Below are positions 43,426 to 54,802 of a stretch of DNA of 64,000 nt, piece by piece. The notes under the pieces were generated by a model. That model was not told the origin of the DNA. It did not search any database and saw only the letters and a program-made list of their open reading frames with translations. Both the position numbers and the translations under genes were made by a program. This DNA comes from Blepharisma stoltei (Eukaryota; Ciliophora; Heterotrichea; Heterotrichida; Blepharismidae), in the NCBI GenBank assembly GCA_914767885.1, contig CAJZBQ010000040.1, positions 992,001 to 1,056,000 on the forward strand, given 5' to 3'. The number at the start of each line of letters is the position of its first letter. Within the stretch, counting starts at the first letter, position 1.

Positions 43426-44006
43426 TTACTATAGCCGTTTGAAAGCAGAAATAGTAACTCTATTGCATTAAAAAATCCCTACAAGGTTTATATTAAATTT
43501 CTAATAAAATAAGCAGTCTCGCTTTATTTTTTATATATATGATAAAGATATAGAAGAGTTTATGCTATTCTAGGCTTGCAAATATCAGCATTTAGACTAA
43601 TAAGAACAATTGATGAAAGTAAAAGAGGCAGAGTCTTGTTAAGCTCAACAGGAAATTTTAGAAATAAATAAGAAAATAGAAAATGCCATGAATAGGATCT
43701 TTTAAAATAGAAAGTTTATATGCTCATTTAATATTATTTATGCATTTTGGGATGCAAATTTCAATTTCATTAGTATTTTGTTTATAGAAAATAGTATCAG
43801 GCTAATTCTATTTTGTTTTATCCAGCTCGCATAATAATACATAAATTATATAGTTTTTTGAACAAATTGTGTAGGACTCCCGCATATGGAATTTTTTAAT
43901 TGTGATTTTAAATTCCGAAGAAGACATATATTAAAAATATAAAATCTCTACTAAAATTAGTGCATTCACTTGATTTTACAATTATAATAAAAATATAGAA
44001 GGATTT
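43426..44006. other. intergenic, nothing firm
   Basis: AT-rich region between the divergent flippase and USP-like genes. A few stretches (TCAGGCTAATTCTATTTTGT) faintly recall the MITE body but termini are missing. No coding frame. Confidence 0.4.
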
Positions 44007-45215
44007 ATGCAAGGCAACTTTCAAAGTACTGCGCAGGCCGACTCAACAGCTCAAGGCTTCATAAATAACGACACTGACTGTTTTATTATATCAGCCCTAC
44101 AGCTTTGTATCCGAAGTGGGCTATTAAGAACTATTTGCAATCAAAAATGAAAAACTGACTTCTTAGACTCAGTAAATCCAATAGTTGATGCATTAATAGA
44201 TTTGAGAAACGAATATAATGCAAAAAGAGGCAGCGAAAATAGGCCCTTAAAAGTGCAGCGTTTAAGAATGGCTCTTGCTGATCAAAAAACTATTTACCAA
44301 TGTGGGAACTTAGGGGATGCCTGGGATGCTATAAATTTTATGTTCGAAACTATTCACAATTATTATTCTCCATTTTTTGCTAATAGGATAGAAGCTTGCT
44401 GTCCTGTACACGAAATTTTTGGAAAAGTAGGAAAACAAGTAGAATCGTGCACCAACCCGGCATGCGATGTTCCTAAAAATCCAAAGATTTATGATATAGA
44501 TAAACGAGCTTATATTATTCAGCACACCGTGCAGATTATAAATCAAGAAAATATGCTAGTTCCTCTCGGTATCATAAATAAAGGAGAAAATGAAGATCTT
44601 ATCTCTTTTATGCTTTCCGAAATGGAAAATAATGCCCCAAGGCGGTGCTTAATTTGTCATGAAACGTCATACAAAAAAGCTTATTTTTTCAGTGAATTTC
44701 CAAAATATTTACTATTATACTTGGATTTTAATAATTCCATTCCAAACTTGCCAGATGCTATATACTCAAATTTTGAGAAGCTTCAGTCAATTCCATGTGG
44801 TGCATTTTGGTATAATGCAGTCGGCTTTATTTTGTATGTAAAAAACATTCATTATACAGCCATGATTTATTCAAGAGCAAAGAAAGTGTGACAAGTCATT
44901 GATGACCAAAAAAAAATTCTGCTAGAAGATTATAGTGATTTAAGGGAAAGTGTGCCATCTATTGCATTATATAGGCTAAGCAATAAGCAATCTAACTATC
45001 ATTTCCCTATATTGTTTAGATATGCTGACTTGCCAATCGAGCCAAATTATATTAGCCCGCCTGACTCTGTCAATTTAGAACAAAAGTCCATATATGTTCC
45101 TACAAAGCAGCTTGTAGATCACAAAATTTGCCTAGCCTGCAACATGCCAAATCCCATTTATAACTCAGTATGCATTTCCTGTAAGGTAAATTTAAATAAC
45201 CCAATATCTTCATAA
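44007..45215 (+). CDS. USP-family deubiquitinase-like protein
   Basis: 402 residues, single exon. The Cys box is NNDTDCFIISALQLC, where the canonical form is GNTCYLNSxLQ; the catalytic Cys is retained but the surrounding Asn and Thr differ. DAWDAINFMFETIH and RCLICHETS (a CxxC as in USP zinc fingers) follow. The His box is WYNAVGFILYVKNIHYTAMI, with His but without the usual GHY. The pattern resembles the USP53/54 group, whose members can be weak or inactive. A C-terminal CLACNMPN / CISCKVN zinc ribbon, a RanBP2-like pair, is present. TGA encodes Trp in NQKWKTDF and KKVWQVI. Confidence 0.8.
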
Positions 45216-45269
45216 TAAGTTTATATAAAAATTTCTCAACAATTTATGAAGGTGGATATTTATAAGAAA

Positions 45270-47177
45270 ATGTCCAAATCTAAGACTAATCAAAGACTTG
45301 GCAGAGGCCCTCCTAAGCTTTCTAACGATTTTGGCATAAAGTTTCTATAAAAAATAAATATGGTGTCTCAGCCCGGGCATTGCCGGAAGGCAATGCAGCA
45401 AAGAAGGTATATTTATTTATATCCGGCAAGGATTTGTCAACACAGAAATGGACAGCCACGCTAGGCTGCAATTTGGGTAATGCTCAGAGCTAGTAAGTCC
45501 GCTTTTAGGGAAGAGGAGGGTTCAGATTTAGGATGAGAAGCCTAGCATCATCTGCAGGCAATGCCTAGATAAATTGGCAAAACTTCTTAGCGTGGAACTG
45601 AGAGTTACGCCTCAGGCTAAGAATTTTTCTCCTTTTTGCCGAGAGTCAACCAGAAATTCCATTTTTTTTACTTAGACCTTTGTTCAACCCAAGCAGCAAG
45701 CCGCAGAAGTTTATAGCCTTTCCACTCAAAACTGGAATCGACAGGTTAAGGAGGAGACGGAGACACAGAGCTACACTTCAGATGACCATCACAACATGGG
45801 TGGTGTCAGGGCCTTGATTACTCAGAATCATCATCTCATTCGAGCAAGTTCTCTCTGACGACGTCTCAAAGAAGGTTAATCACCTCAAGGATCCTTGATG
45901 ACTTCGCTGCCAATACACAAGCCAGCCAACCTGCATAAATTTAAGTTTCAGGCATAAAGCTGCTTGAAAAAGAGCTGGAACTCGAAAAAAACTGAAGTAT
46001 AGAAATAATAAATGAACTCGTGCTGATGTATACAGAAATTATTGAATATTATGAATATAATAAAGATCCGCGATACTTGGATTTCCAAGACCGCATGCAT
46101 AAAATGCTTGTCAAGCCTCAAGCAATCAGCACGATGAGGGAGGAAAACTTGTCTCCAATCAGAAACCGGCGAGAATCCATAAAATCACCATCTCCTCAAA
46201 AAGAGAGAAAAGATGAGGGAGAAGGCAAAAAAGAGGTAAACTCAGTACATAAAACACCAGTTCAGTATGTAATACCAGAAGTTGAAAATTCAGGGTCTGA
46301 AGGAGAAAATGAGGGAGAAAACTTAAAAAATCAGCCAGAAGAAGAAATTGAAATAAAAATTGTCCCTGATAGCACAATAAGAAGAAATTCTCAGAGGAGG
46401 CATACTTTTTCAACACCTCAGCCAAAGCGGCCTGAGCATAAGTTAGAAGATAGCATAGAGCAGCGTAAAAAAGAATCAGAAAGGAACAAATCACTTTTGT
46501 CAGCTCAGCTTAACCAAGCTCTTGCAGAGCCTTCTTATAAATTTTCCAAAAATTTGGAAAGAATTATCCATCTTCATCAAACCAATTCCAAGGTAATTAC
46601 CCAGAAATGTGCCTCAGATTTTAAATTTCAGGACTCAGATCTACAACGAAGGCTTGATTCTAGAAAAAAAGCAATGATAGACCGATCTACTGGGGATACC
46701 AGCGTTTTTGATTCCCCGCTCAACAAATCGTGTATTGATATTCTTCCTAGTGAAATAGAATACTCCCCTCCAGAAATCCATTTATTTGGCGATACTATGG
46801 ATGAAGTAAATTTGTCATTTGGTCCAAGCCTAGATGAATCTAAACATATAGAGAACATTGAAAATCAATTAGGAAAAAAAATTATTAAAAAATTATTATA
46901 AAAAAATATAGAAAAATTATATGAAATATATTATGAATCACAATTAGAAGAAGATTTAATGGAAGCGTCTTTTTCAGAAAAAGCTTCAAAAATCAGTGAA
47001 ATAAAACTGAATTATGAAGTGCAAATAAAAGAGCTGGAAGGACAAGGAGGGTTTATGAACTTAATAATTGATCAAATGAAGGAAAACATGAAGCAGGAGA
47101 TACAAGACGTGTCTAAGGAATTGGACACTCGACGAAAAGAAAAAATCAATTTATTAAAGAGGAGCTTTATGATGTAG
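45270..47177 (+). CDS. unknown low-complexity/coiled-coil protein with GC-rich IES and in-frame TAA
   Basis: ATG at 45270 opens MSKSKTNQRLGRGPPKLSND. The insertion 45342-45959 splits FGIK from LLEKELELEKNW. The protein continues with charged low-complexity sequence (RRESIKSPSPQKERKDEGEG) and short helices to a TAA at 46899-46901, about 337 residues. Coiled-coil coding (NIEKLYEIYYESQLEEDL, VSKELDTRRKEKINLLKRSF) carries on in the same frame to TAG at 47175-47177. Either the gene ends at the TAA or an unrecognised small excision joins the two. No domain is identified. Confidence 0.65.
45342..45959. repeat. GC-richer IES-like insertion, 618 bp
   Basis: GGCATAAAG is repeated at 45333-45341 and 45951-45959, with a TA inside. 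Excision restores SNDFGIKLLEKELELE. The interior contains a perfect stem-loop GCATTGCC-GGAA-GGCAATGC near the 5' end and the head AATATGGTGTC, similar to the SINE-like elements at 11459 and 61308. No protein frame. Confidence 0.78.
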
Positions 47178-48052
47178 GAATTTGATAATATAACACATTT
47201 TAAAATAATAGTGATGCTTATATGCTGATAGAGAATTGCATTAGAGCAAAGCTTTATAATGAATTGTAGCTGGGGCTATTAATTTATTAAAGATATTATT
47301 TTATTGAATAGCGCTTTCGCGTTCAAGTGTATTTCTAAGTTGCATTAAAAGTATTTCAGATAATTGGATTATTCACATCTTTTATGTCAATAAATTTATT
47401 AATCAAATATGAAATGAAAATCTTTTAGCTAATTATTATAGATGGCATAAGGAAGAGACACTTTGATGACCTGAAGATGGATTCAATAATATAAGAATTG
47501 CAAATCCAAAAGGATTTTTGCATGATCATAAAAAAATAGATAAAACCCTTCAAGAAGACAATAAGTTTCACATATAGAAAACTGTTCTTTAGGTTTCTAT
47601 GGCTAAATCTTCATTTAAAAACAGTTTCTATATCTAATGATTATCAAAAATAATAAAAGCTTTTTATCATATGAAAATTAACTCCTAAATTAATTTCACT
47701 GACAATTTTATAATTTTAGGACTTTGGACATGAAGCTGATTTTAAAGGCTATTGCACCTAAAAAATCCTTATATATTTCAATATTTTATTAGTGGCTATA
47801 CATCACCCAAGCATTCCAATTTTAGCAAAGACATTTAAACGTTGGATATGCTGAAGTCGATGTGCACTCTTAAATAGTAACAATTTTTTCATGAAGCTCA
47901 AACAAGAGGGACCCTCAATTTATGGCGCAAAAGTAAATACTTTCCATCTATTTACCTAATAAATAATTTTAGCAAAATGCCACACTTTTGCTGGTTACTG
48001 AAAAACCATGAATTTCCGTTAGATATTTGAAATTAAAATAAATTTAAACTAT
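47178..48052 (+). pseudogene. possible decayed or IES-split coding region
   Basis: From about 47262 to 47576 one frame stays open for about 104 codons when TGA is Trp (SCIKSISDNWIIHIFYVNKF, LANYYRWHKEETLWWPEDGF). A second open piece lies near 47790-47965 (VAIHHPSIPILAKTFKRW). With TAA and TAG common in AT-rich DNA, such runs are unlikely by chance. No start, clean junction or family is recognised, so it may be a relic. Confidence 0.35.
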
Positions 48053-48970
48053 ATGAACCTAAGTGGTTGCTACTCTCTTGAAAATAAAGAAAACCTATAC
48101 CAAGTCCTCAAGCCCGCTTCTGCTAGTACCCACAGAACGTTTGGCCAAGACATAACAAACTTGATACTGCGCCCCCATGATTCTGATAAAATTGATTCTC
48201 AGGACCCACAACGGCTTGGCTATTACGCACATGAAATTTTCGCTTATTTGCATAAGGTCGAGAACAATTTCCAAGCAAACTTCGGATATTTGAAGGCTCA
48301 GTTCGAAATCAATGAAAGCATGAGGAGCATTTTGATTGACTGAGTCATCGAAGTCCATTTAAAGTTCAAGCTGATGCCGGAGACCTTATTTTTAACTGTA
48401 AATATCATAGACCGATTCTGTGAGGCTGCGATTGTATCAAGACACAATTATCAGCTATTAGCTATTTCTGCATTGCTTATAGCTTGTAAATATGAAGAAA
48501 TCACAGTCCCTGATATAAAATCACTATCTTTCATATCAGATCACACTTATTCACAAAAAGAAATACTTGCTATGGAAGGAAGTATTTTAAGGGCTCTCCA
48601 TTTCAACGTAACGGTGACAACTCCATTTCGATTTCTTGAAAGATATGCAAGACTTATTCATATGGACAACTTAGCCTTTAATCTTGCACACTACACAATA
48701 GAGCTATCTCTTATGGATTATAAAATGCTGAAATACTCTCCCTCACAAATTGCTGCAAGTTCTATATATTTGACAAATAAATTATATAATAACGACTCAG
48801 CATGGCCACAGATACTTATAGAAGAAAGTCCTTATAACGATACAGATCTAAGAGCTTGTGCTAAAGAATTATGCTTAAATTTGCAAGGATCAAGACAGTC
48901 ACCTTTTCAAGCATTATTCAAGAAATTTTCATTGCCACGGTTTTGTGAGGTAGCCAAAATGGTATTTTAA
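48053..48970 (+). CDS. mitotic-type cyclin (A/B family)
   Basis: 305 residues, single exon. The cyclin box starts with YAHEIFAYLHKVENNF and the signature MRSILIDWVIEVHLKFKL, in which the conserved Trp is a TGA codon. It continues LFLTVNIIDRF, LLAISALLIACKYEEI, ILRALHFNVTVTTPFRFLER and a second fold YSPSQIAASSIYLTNKL. It should activate a cyclin-dependent kinase at mitosis. The short N-terminus shows no clear destruction box, although HRTFGQDITNLI is close in composition. Start ATG at 48053. Confidence 0.93.
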
Positions 48971-48985
48971 GTAAATAAATATTAA

Positions 48986-50488
48986 ATGGATTGGAAAAAT
49001 AAGCTTCCTAACATCCTCAATAAATTCAGAACTCAGCTTTATTCAAGAAGATATGATGGCATGGACAAGGTGTATGAGCTATTTCATGTATTTTTCATAT
49101 AGGAATGTGATGTTGATAGCAGCGGATCACTTAACCGCTATGAATTTCAAGCTTTTTTAAGCAAGGTAGGACTATTTATGAGTTCGCAGGAGCAAGCTGA
49201 ACTGTTTAGATATTATGATAAAAATCAGGATGGGAATATATCTGTCAGGGAATTCTTGAATTCTCTGCAAGAAACCATTTCAGATAGAAGACTCTCAGCA
49301 GTTAAGCACACATGGCAAATTTTGGATCAGAGAAAGCGTGGGTTTATAGAAGTAGAAGAACTCAAGCGTCTCTATAACGAAAACCGTCATCCCAGAGTCA
49401 TAACCCGAGAAAAAACAAAAGAACTCGTCAGAGAAGAATTTGAAAACGCCCTAAGAAAATACTCAGAAGGCCGAGTTATGACTGAAGATGGTTTTTTAGC
49501 TTACTATGCCAACTTAAGTGCCACTTTACCATTAGAGCAAGACCACTTTTTTGAAGCCTTACTTACCAATACTTGGGACCTTAATTCTAGAAGGAATCCA
49601 GTCCCGGATGCCAGGCTAAATGAAATAGAAGATTTAATTTATGAAAAAATCAGGCAGAGGATAAGGGGGGATGAAGATGAAGGCAGGGCTATGCAAAAGA
49701 CCTTTAGACACTTTGATAAAGATAACTCAGGGACTATTACTTTTGAAGAGTTCACTAAATGTCTACAGCATTGGGGATGCGCTTTTGATAATCAAGAAGC
49801 TAGGGCACTTTTTGATAAATATGACGTTGATAAGTCAGGAACCATTGTTTATGAGGAGTTTTCAGGGATTTTTGCAAGGAGAGGAGCTGGGGACCGACAT
49901 CAGTTTAAGCCAAGAAGGGAGCTGCCAAAGGCACTTATAAGTAAGCTTAAAAATGATATCCTGAAAAGAGGCACTATAAGAGACCTTGAAACTTTATTAA
50001 GAAGAATGGACGTGAATGGCGATGACTATTTAACCCGTCACGAATTCGAATGGGGACTGCGCGAAAACGGCCATGTTTTGAGCCCTATGGATCTCGACAG
50101 ACTTTTTAGGTATTTTGACATAAATCATGATGGAAAAGTTTCCTATCAAGAATTTTTAGACGCTTTAAAAGACGATATAAGCCAGAAACGAAAAGACCTT
50201 ATTGCTATGGCTTATAAGAAATTAGAAACTAATTCTGATGGACAAGTCACTTTGAGCGGTATAAGGCAGAATTATAACGGCACTGCACACCCAGAGTTTA
50301 GATCAGGTGCAAAGACAAGAGATCAAGTTTTAGTAGAGTTTATGAATAAGTGGGGAAGCGTCAGAGCCAACCAAGCGATTTCTCTTGAAGATTTCGAGAA
50401 TTTTTATAAAGATATATCCGCAAATGTCAAAAGTGATGACGACTTTGAACAGATGATCCGAGGAGCCTGGAGCCTTGCAGAAGAGTAA
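48986..50488 (+). CDS. calcyphosin-like multi-EF-hand protein
   Basis: 495 residues after one 15-nt intron. It is built as two tandem calcyphosin-type modules, each with EF-hands and the spacer typical of CAPS/CAPSL. Loops with good calcium ligands include DVDSSGSLNRYEF, DKNQDGNISVREF, DKDNSGTITFEEF, DKYDVDKSGTIVYEEF, DVNGDDYLTRHEF and DINHDGKVSYQEF. The segments RGFIEVEELKRLYNENRHPR and GQVTLSGIRQNYNGTAHPEF are the family's diverged third hands. Such proteins are common in ciliated organisms and bind calcium near axonemes. Stop is TAA at 50486-50488. Confidence 0.9.
49088..49102 (+). other. 15-nt intron
   Basis: GTATTTTTCATATAG. Removal joins KVYELFH to ECDVDSSGSLNRY, completing the first EF-hand and removing an in-frame TAG. 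Confidence 0.93.
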
Positions 50489-50548
50489 GAATAATAATCT
50501 TCATTTCTGAACATTATGATTTTCATATTAAATCAATAATTTCAGCTT

Positions 50549-51259
50549 ATGCCACCCAAGCTAAGAAAGAAGCCAATTCAAAATAGCATAGTTGTAATAG
50601 AAAGAAAACCAATAGACCTCCAAGAAATCGCAAAAAGGCAAGCATCAAAAATAAATCGAGAAAGTGAATCCTTAAACCGATCCAACACAGAACTGCATTT
50701 ATCTAGGAAACAGTCTCATGAGCCTCGATATGTAAACAATAAATCTAATTATGATATAGTATTATCAGATTTATCATCGACACCGACACTATCTAAATCT
50801 AGAACTTCTACGCCTGCAAAGCCACATTTTGAACAAACTTATGAATCTTCACCTATGAAAATGAACGAAACAGCAAATCCGATCTTTAGTAACTCAAATG
50901 TTGAAATTTTGGCTCAAAATTTAGCTTTAAAATACAAGAAAAAATATAAAAAGCAAGCCAAAGAACTTGTGAATAGGCAAAATGAAATTCATAATTTTCA
51001 AATGGAGTCTATGAGGAGGCTATATGAAGAAAAATTAAAAAAATACAGGGAAATTATCATAAAGCTGCAAAAAGATAATGAAGATCTTCTAGCGAAAAAT
51101 ATGAATTCGGAAAAAATAATTGAAAATCCAACAGAGAAGCTTGAAGAAGAAAACTTATGACTGAAAAAAGAAATACAAAAATTAAAAGCAAAAACTTATC
51201 ATAAAGGGTCTGAATTTACGCTTGGGAGAATCCCTGATAATTTGTATAGTGAAATCTAA
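50549..51259 (+). CDS. unknown protein with C-terminal coiled coil
   Basis: 236 residues, single exon. MPPKLRKKPIQNSIVVIERK begins a basic, Ser/Thr-rich, probably disordered half. From LKYKKKYKKQAKELVNRQ onward it is a coiled coil (MRRLYEEKLKKYREIIIKLQ). TGA is read as Trp in EENLWLKKEIQ, followed by LGRIPDNLYSEI and TAA at 51257-51259. No domain is recognised. It lies 60 bp after the calcyphosin-like gene on the same strand. Confidence 0.72.
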
Positions 51260-51328
51260 GAAAATATTAATTCATGGAAACAATGAAGATAGGGAAAAAG
51301 CTTTATTAATTGATAACAATAATTAATA

Positions 51329-52753
51329 TTAAATTAAATAGCTTGCAGATCGCAAGTTCTTCATAGGAGAAAATCTCAATGGAGGAGTATAGCATCAGTC
51401 CCTTATACTTTCTGGGGTCTTATTCAGCGATCTTTCTCTCACATGAGTCTTTTTTGATTTAACCAAACTTTCCCATATTTTTTCTATATGAGTGTTGGGG
51501 CGGATTTTCTGTGGAGAATTGCTTTCACCTCTACAATAAATCGCTTTCATAGAAGACTTGCTTCTTCTGTCTCTTATTTCCTGCTTCAGAGGCATCAATA
51601 TTATTTTTTTCGCTTTTCATATAGCAACATTTTGAGGATTTTTTATTAAACTTTCAGAGTATGATCTATTTGGGCTTTTTTCTGTAATAAAAAACCCTGG
51701 GCTTTGGTCAGGAGTGTCTATTATTTCTTTTGCTTCTCTTCTTGAAGAAGTAGGCATTTCTCTGTTTCGAACATAAATTTCTGGGGCGAATGCAAGCCAA
51801 ATTTTATTTTCGTCATCTTTCATGAACTCTGCTTTAATTTTTAATATTTGATACTTTGTGTGCTCAAAAATAATTGAAACAATCCTTTTACACATTAGCT
51901 GGCAATATTCTTTAGGATCACTATACATCAGTTGAGTTTCGTTTTCCTGTTCTTCAATATAGTTCGACAATGTTCTATTGTCTCTATCTGAATACAGCTC
52001 AACCGTAATTATTTCACCTATCCCAAATTTACATTTAATAACTGTCTGTATATATGAAATTGTCCTTCATATCAGACTTCCAGGCCTTTCACACATAAAA
52101 TCAGTGAACTCTTTTTCGCTCATTACCCTTAACACTCCATCTTCAAATTGAGGATTTTCTTCAATTTCTGCACAGTCTTTCCCTTTCACTAAATATTTCA
52201 ATAAAACTGTTTCTTTACCATATAAGTCTTGGGTAATAAAAACAGCTGAGTCATTTTCGTTATTTCCTTTTACAAGGCTTAAATCTTCTTTTTTTCTCTT
52301 TTTTACGATTTTCGTAAAAGATTTCAAAATTTTGGCTAAGTTCAGCCTTTCTGGGTTTGAGGTCATTTTTATATAACTTTCCCTTAAGGGCTGGACAATA
52401 GCAATAGGTTTTCCTCGTCGAAAAATTACAGTGTCGGGGACTGTTATTTTGATAGGTAATTTTTTGGACAACTTTCCAAGCTCAATTAAAAGCCATGTGA
52501 AGGTTTTTAATTTTCCTTGTTTATGGACTTCGTAGTCTGTATAGTCAAAAATCTTTTTTGGCTTATTTGGAGCTCTTTTTATTTGAAAGTTGCAAATTGA
52601 GCATTGACAAAAAAATTGTGATACAATTTTGCCATACAGTCTATATTTCTTTCTTGCAGGAGAATTTGGAGATGTAGGCAATGACTCTAACTTGTTTTCA
52701 AGCAAGTCTTTCTCTGGAGTAGAAGCAATTAAGTTAGGTTGGAATTCATCCAT
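51329..52753 (-). CDS. unknown conserved-looking protein
   Basis: 474 residues in one exon, read through TGA as Trp at GSLIWRTISY, NVAIWKAKKI and SIRDWCYTPP. The N-terminal half contains CQCSICNFQIKRAPNK and LKTFTWLLIELGKLSKKLPI. The middle has FGIGEIITVELYSD and CKRIVSIIFEHTKYQILKI, with the look of a folded mixed alpha/beta domain. The C-terminus is basic, Ser-rich and likely disordered. I do not recognise the family. Start ATG at 52753, 40 bp from the stop of the next minus-strand gene. Confidence 0.72.
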
Positions 52754-52792
52754 TTTACATAAAATAGTAAAAGCAAAGTTAATTTTAATGTT

Positions 52793-54215
52793 TTATAAAG
52801 GAGTTTGTAAATTATCATCTCTTTTTTCAACAACAGAGAACATTCTTGCTATTTTCCTTTTTGGAAGAACACTTATTGAGCTATTTCTCCTTAAATTCAA
52901 AGTTTCTCTTCTTTTAAAAATATGTGAAGGCTTCTGAATAAGCTTTAAATGCTTTAAAAGCTTGATTAGTTCTGACACTTTTTCTTTTGTATTTGTTCCT
53001 TTAAAATTATGAATCTCTTCAGCACCATTAAAATTTGGTCTCGGAGTCAAATTTTCAGCCCCGTTTTCTGCATTTACAGTCAAATTCTCTGCTTCCTTTT
53101 CTAATAGCCTAAGCTGTGCTTCTAATGCCTTTTTTTCTTCAGCCAGTGCCCTTATCATTCTATTGCTTTTTTCAAACTCTGACCTTAAATTTGTATTTTC
53201 ATGCAAAATAATGTCATGCTTATTCGTTAGATCATTTAAGCTTTCTCTTAAATGAAGCATTATTTTTTCGTTTTGAACGTTTTTTAGCTGTAATTCTCCT
53301 ATCAAATTTTTATCAGCTAAAGACTCAGATCTGAGGTTACTGATTTTTTTGTGGGCTTGGGTAAGTTTTTCTTGAGTTTCACCTGCTTCTATTTTATACC
53401 TTTGGTTCTTAATATAAATTACCTGCTCTTCTAATTGCAGCATTTTCCATTCCGCAGCTTTGACTGGTGCATTTAGAGCTTCTTCTAGATCCCATTTTAA
53501 CTGCTCAATTTCTTTGTCTTTTTTCTTTATTATTCCATTAAATTCTACATAAAATCCACCTTTATCTGACTGAATTAACAACCTATGAAGCTTATCAGCG
53601 TTTTTTTTGGAGTCTTCCCATAGCTCTTTATATGTATCTGCAATAATAAAATAAGGAATTTCTTCATCTAATAGGGCATCTTTGTATACATTTACCTATA
53701 TGCTTATCATATATTTTTTCTAGTGCTTCTTCAGGGAGCTCTTTTTTGTTCATATAAAGCGATTTTGAAATTTCTGAAGTGATCAATTGCATTTCTTTTT
53801 GGTAGGACCCAGCTTCATTTGAGCAAATATCTAAGGCTTTTGAAGCAGCTTTGGCTTTTTTTATATCAGGCTCTTGGGATGATTTTTCGAGCTCTTGAAG
53901 GACTTGGATAAGATCGTATTTATTTTTGAGTACTGATGAGGTAAATTGGACAAGAGAGGATGGAGCTTCTTTTATCGGGGTTAAATGAAAGCTTGAGGAG
54001 TTATTAATTTGGTGATTTCGAGTAAATATTGAGTTTGGGTTGACAATTCCGAAAGAAAAAGAAGTTTCACGCTTATACTTATCGGGATGAAGTTTTAAGG
54101 AACTCATTGTATGATAATTTGGGATTTTCTTTAAAATTTTGGGAGATTTTTTGCGGAATCGCTTTCCTGGGTAGAGTGAAAGATCATCTAGGCTTTGAGA
54201 TAATGATATATTCAT
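52793..54215 (-). CDS. coiled-coil protein with one 16-nt intron
   Basis: 468 residues. The N-terminus (MNISLSQSLDDLSLYPGKRF) is basic and Ser-rich. After a 16-nt intron joining KIYDKHI to DALLDEEIPYFIIADTYKEL comes a long coiled coil (IIKKKDKEIEQLKWDLEEAL, QEKLTQAHKKISNLRSESLA, EEKKALEAQLRLLEKEAENL). The C-terminus is basic (NLRRNSSISVLPKRKIARMF). It could be a translin-associated or ciliary coiled-coil component, but nothing decisive is seen. Stop TAA at 52793-52795. Confidence 0.8.
53680..53695 (-). other. 16-nt intron
   Basis: GTAAATGTATACAAAG on the minus strand. Without removal the two coding frames differ; with it the exons total 469 codons. Confidence 0.85.
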
Positions 54216-54323
54216 TGCGATCTTAATTTATTATACCATTTATTTGAAATTTTTAGGTCTTTTTTAAATTTTTGTGGCAGGCAAAGAGTTTTAGTAATTT
54301 TAAATATTCTGAAGAAGTATAGG

Positions 54324-54542
54324 AATTGCCCGAGGATGGCGCTATCTTGCACCACCCTCGGGCAATCCAAAAAATGGCCCCACACACGGGAATCGAGCCC
54401 ACGTGTGGGGCCATTTTTGGTGCGTGTAAGTCGATGTTGGCCACGCACCAAAAATGGCCCTACACGTGGGTTCGATTCCCGGTGTGGGGCCATTTTTGAA
54501 TTGCCCGAGGATGGTGCAGGATAGCGCCATCCTCGGGCAATT
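54324..54542. repeat. nested palindrome (foldback element), 219 bp
   Basis: The element begins AATTGCCCGAGG and ends CCTCGGGCAATT. Each end is itself a hairpin (ATTGCCCGAGGATGG with CCACCCTCGGGCAAT). The two central blocks are inverted copies of a 38-bp hairpin, TGGCCCTACACGTGGG-TTCGATT-CCCGGTGTGGGGCCA. TATA occurs on both sides (54318-54321 and 54545-54548), fitting a TA-bounded IES of about 227 bp. The inner TTCGATT loop with GGG/CCC arms resembles a tRNA T-arm. Confidence 0.85.
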
Positions 54543-54802
54543 GCTATATCACAATATTAATAAAGAAAATGAGAAATAGGAAAAAGTCACAAATCAATAA
54601 AAAAAATTTAAATGCAATAGTATATGATGAATTGATTTAAATTTCAAATTTAAAAGCCCATCAATAAGAATAAGCCTAGAAATGCATTTATTGATGGCAT
54701 AAATCAATGATTTAAAAATCTATCGAAATGGCTAGAATAGTATTTCAAGGTGTATTTATATGACTTAATCAATTTACTATAAACTTTTTGAAGATTATTA
54801 AC

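Noticed and set aside
54428-54492. Possible tRNA gene because of GGGTTCGATTCCC
   Set aside because: The flanking arms form one long hairpin; no D-arm, anticodon arm or acceptor of proper spacing can be folded.
54212-54530. Several overlapping 60-90 codon frames on both strands
   Set aside because: They are by-products of the palindromic foldback and read through its inverted repeats.
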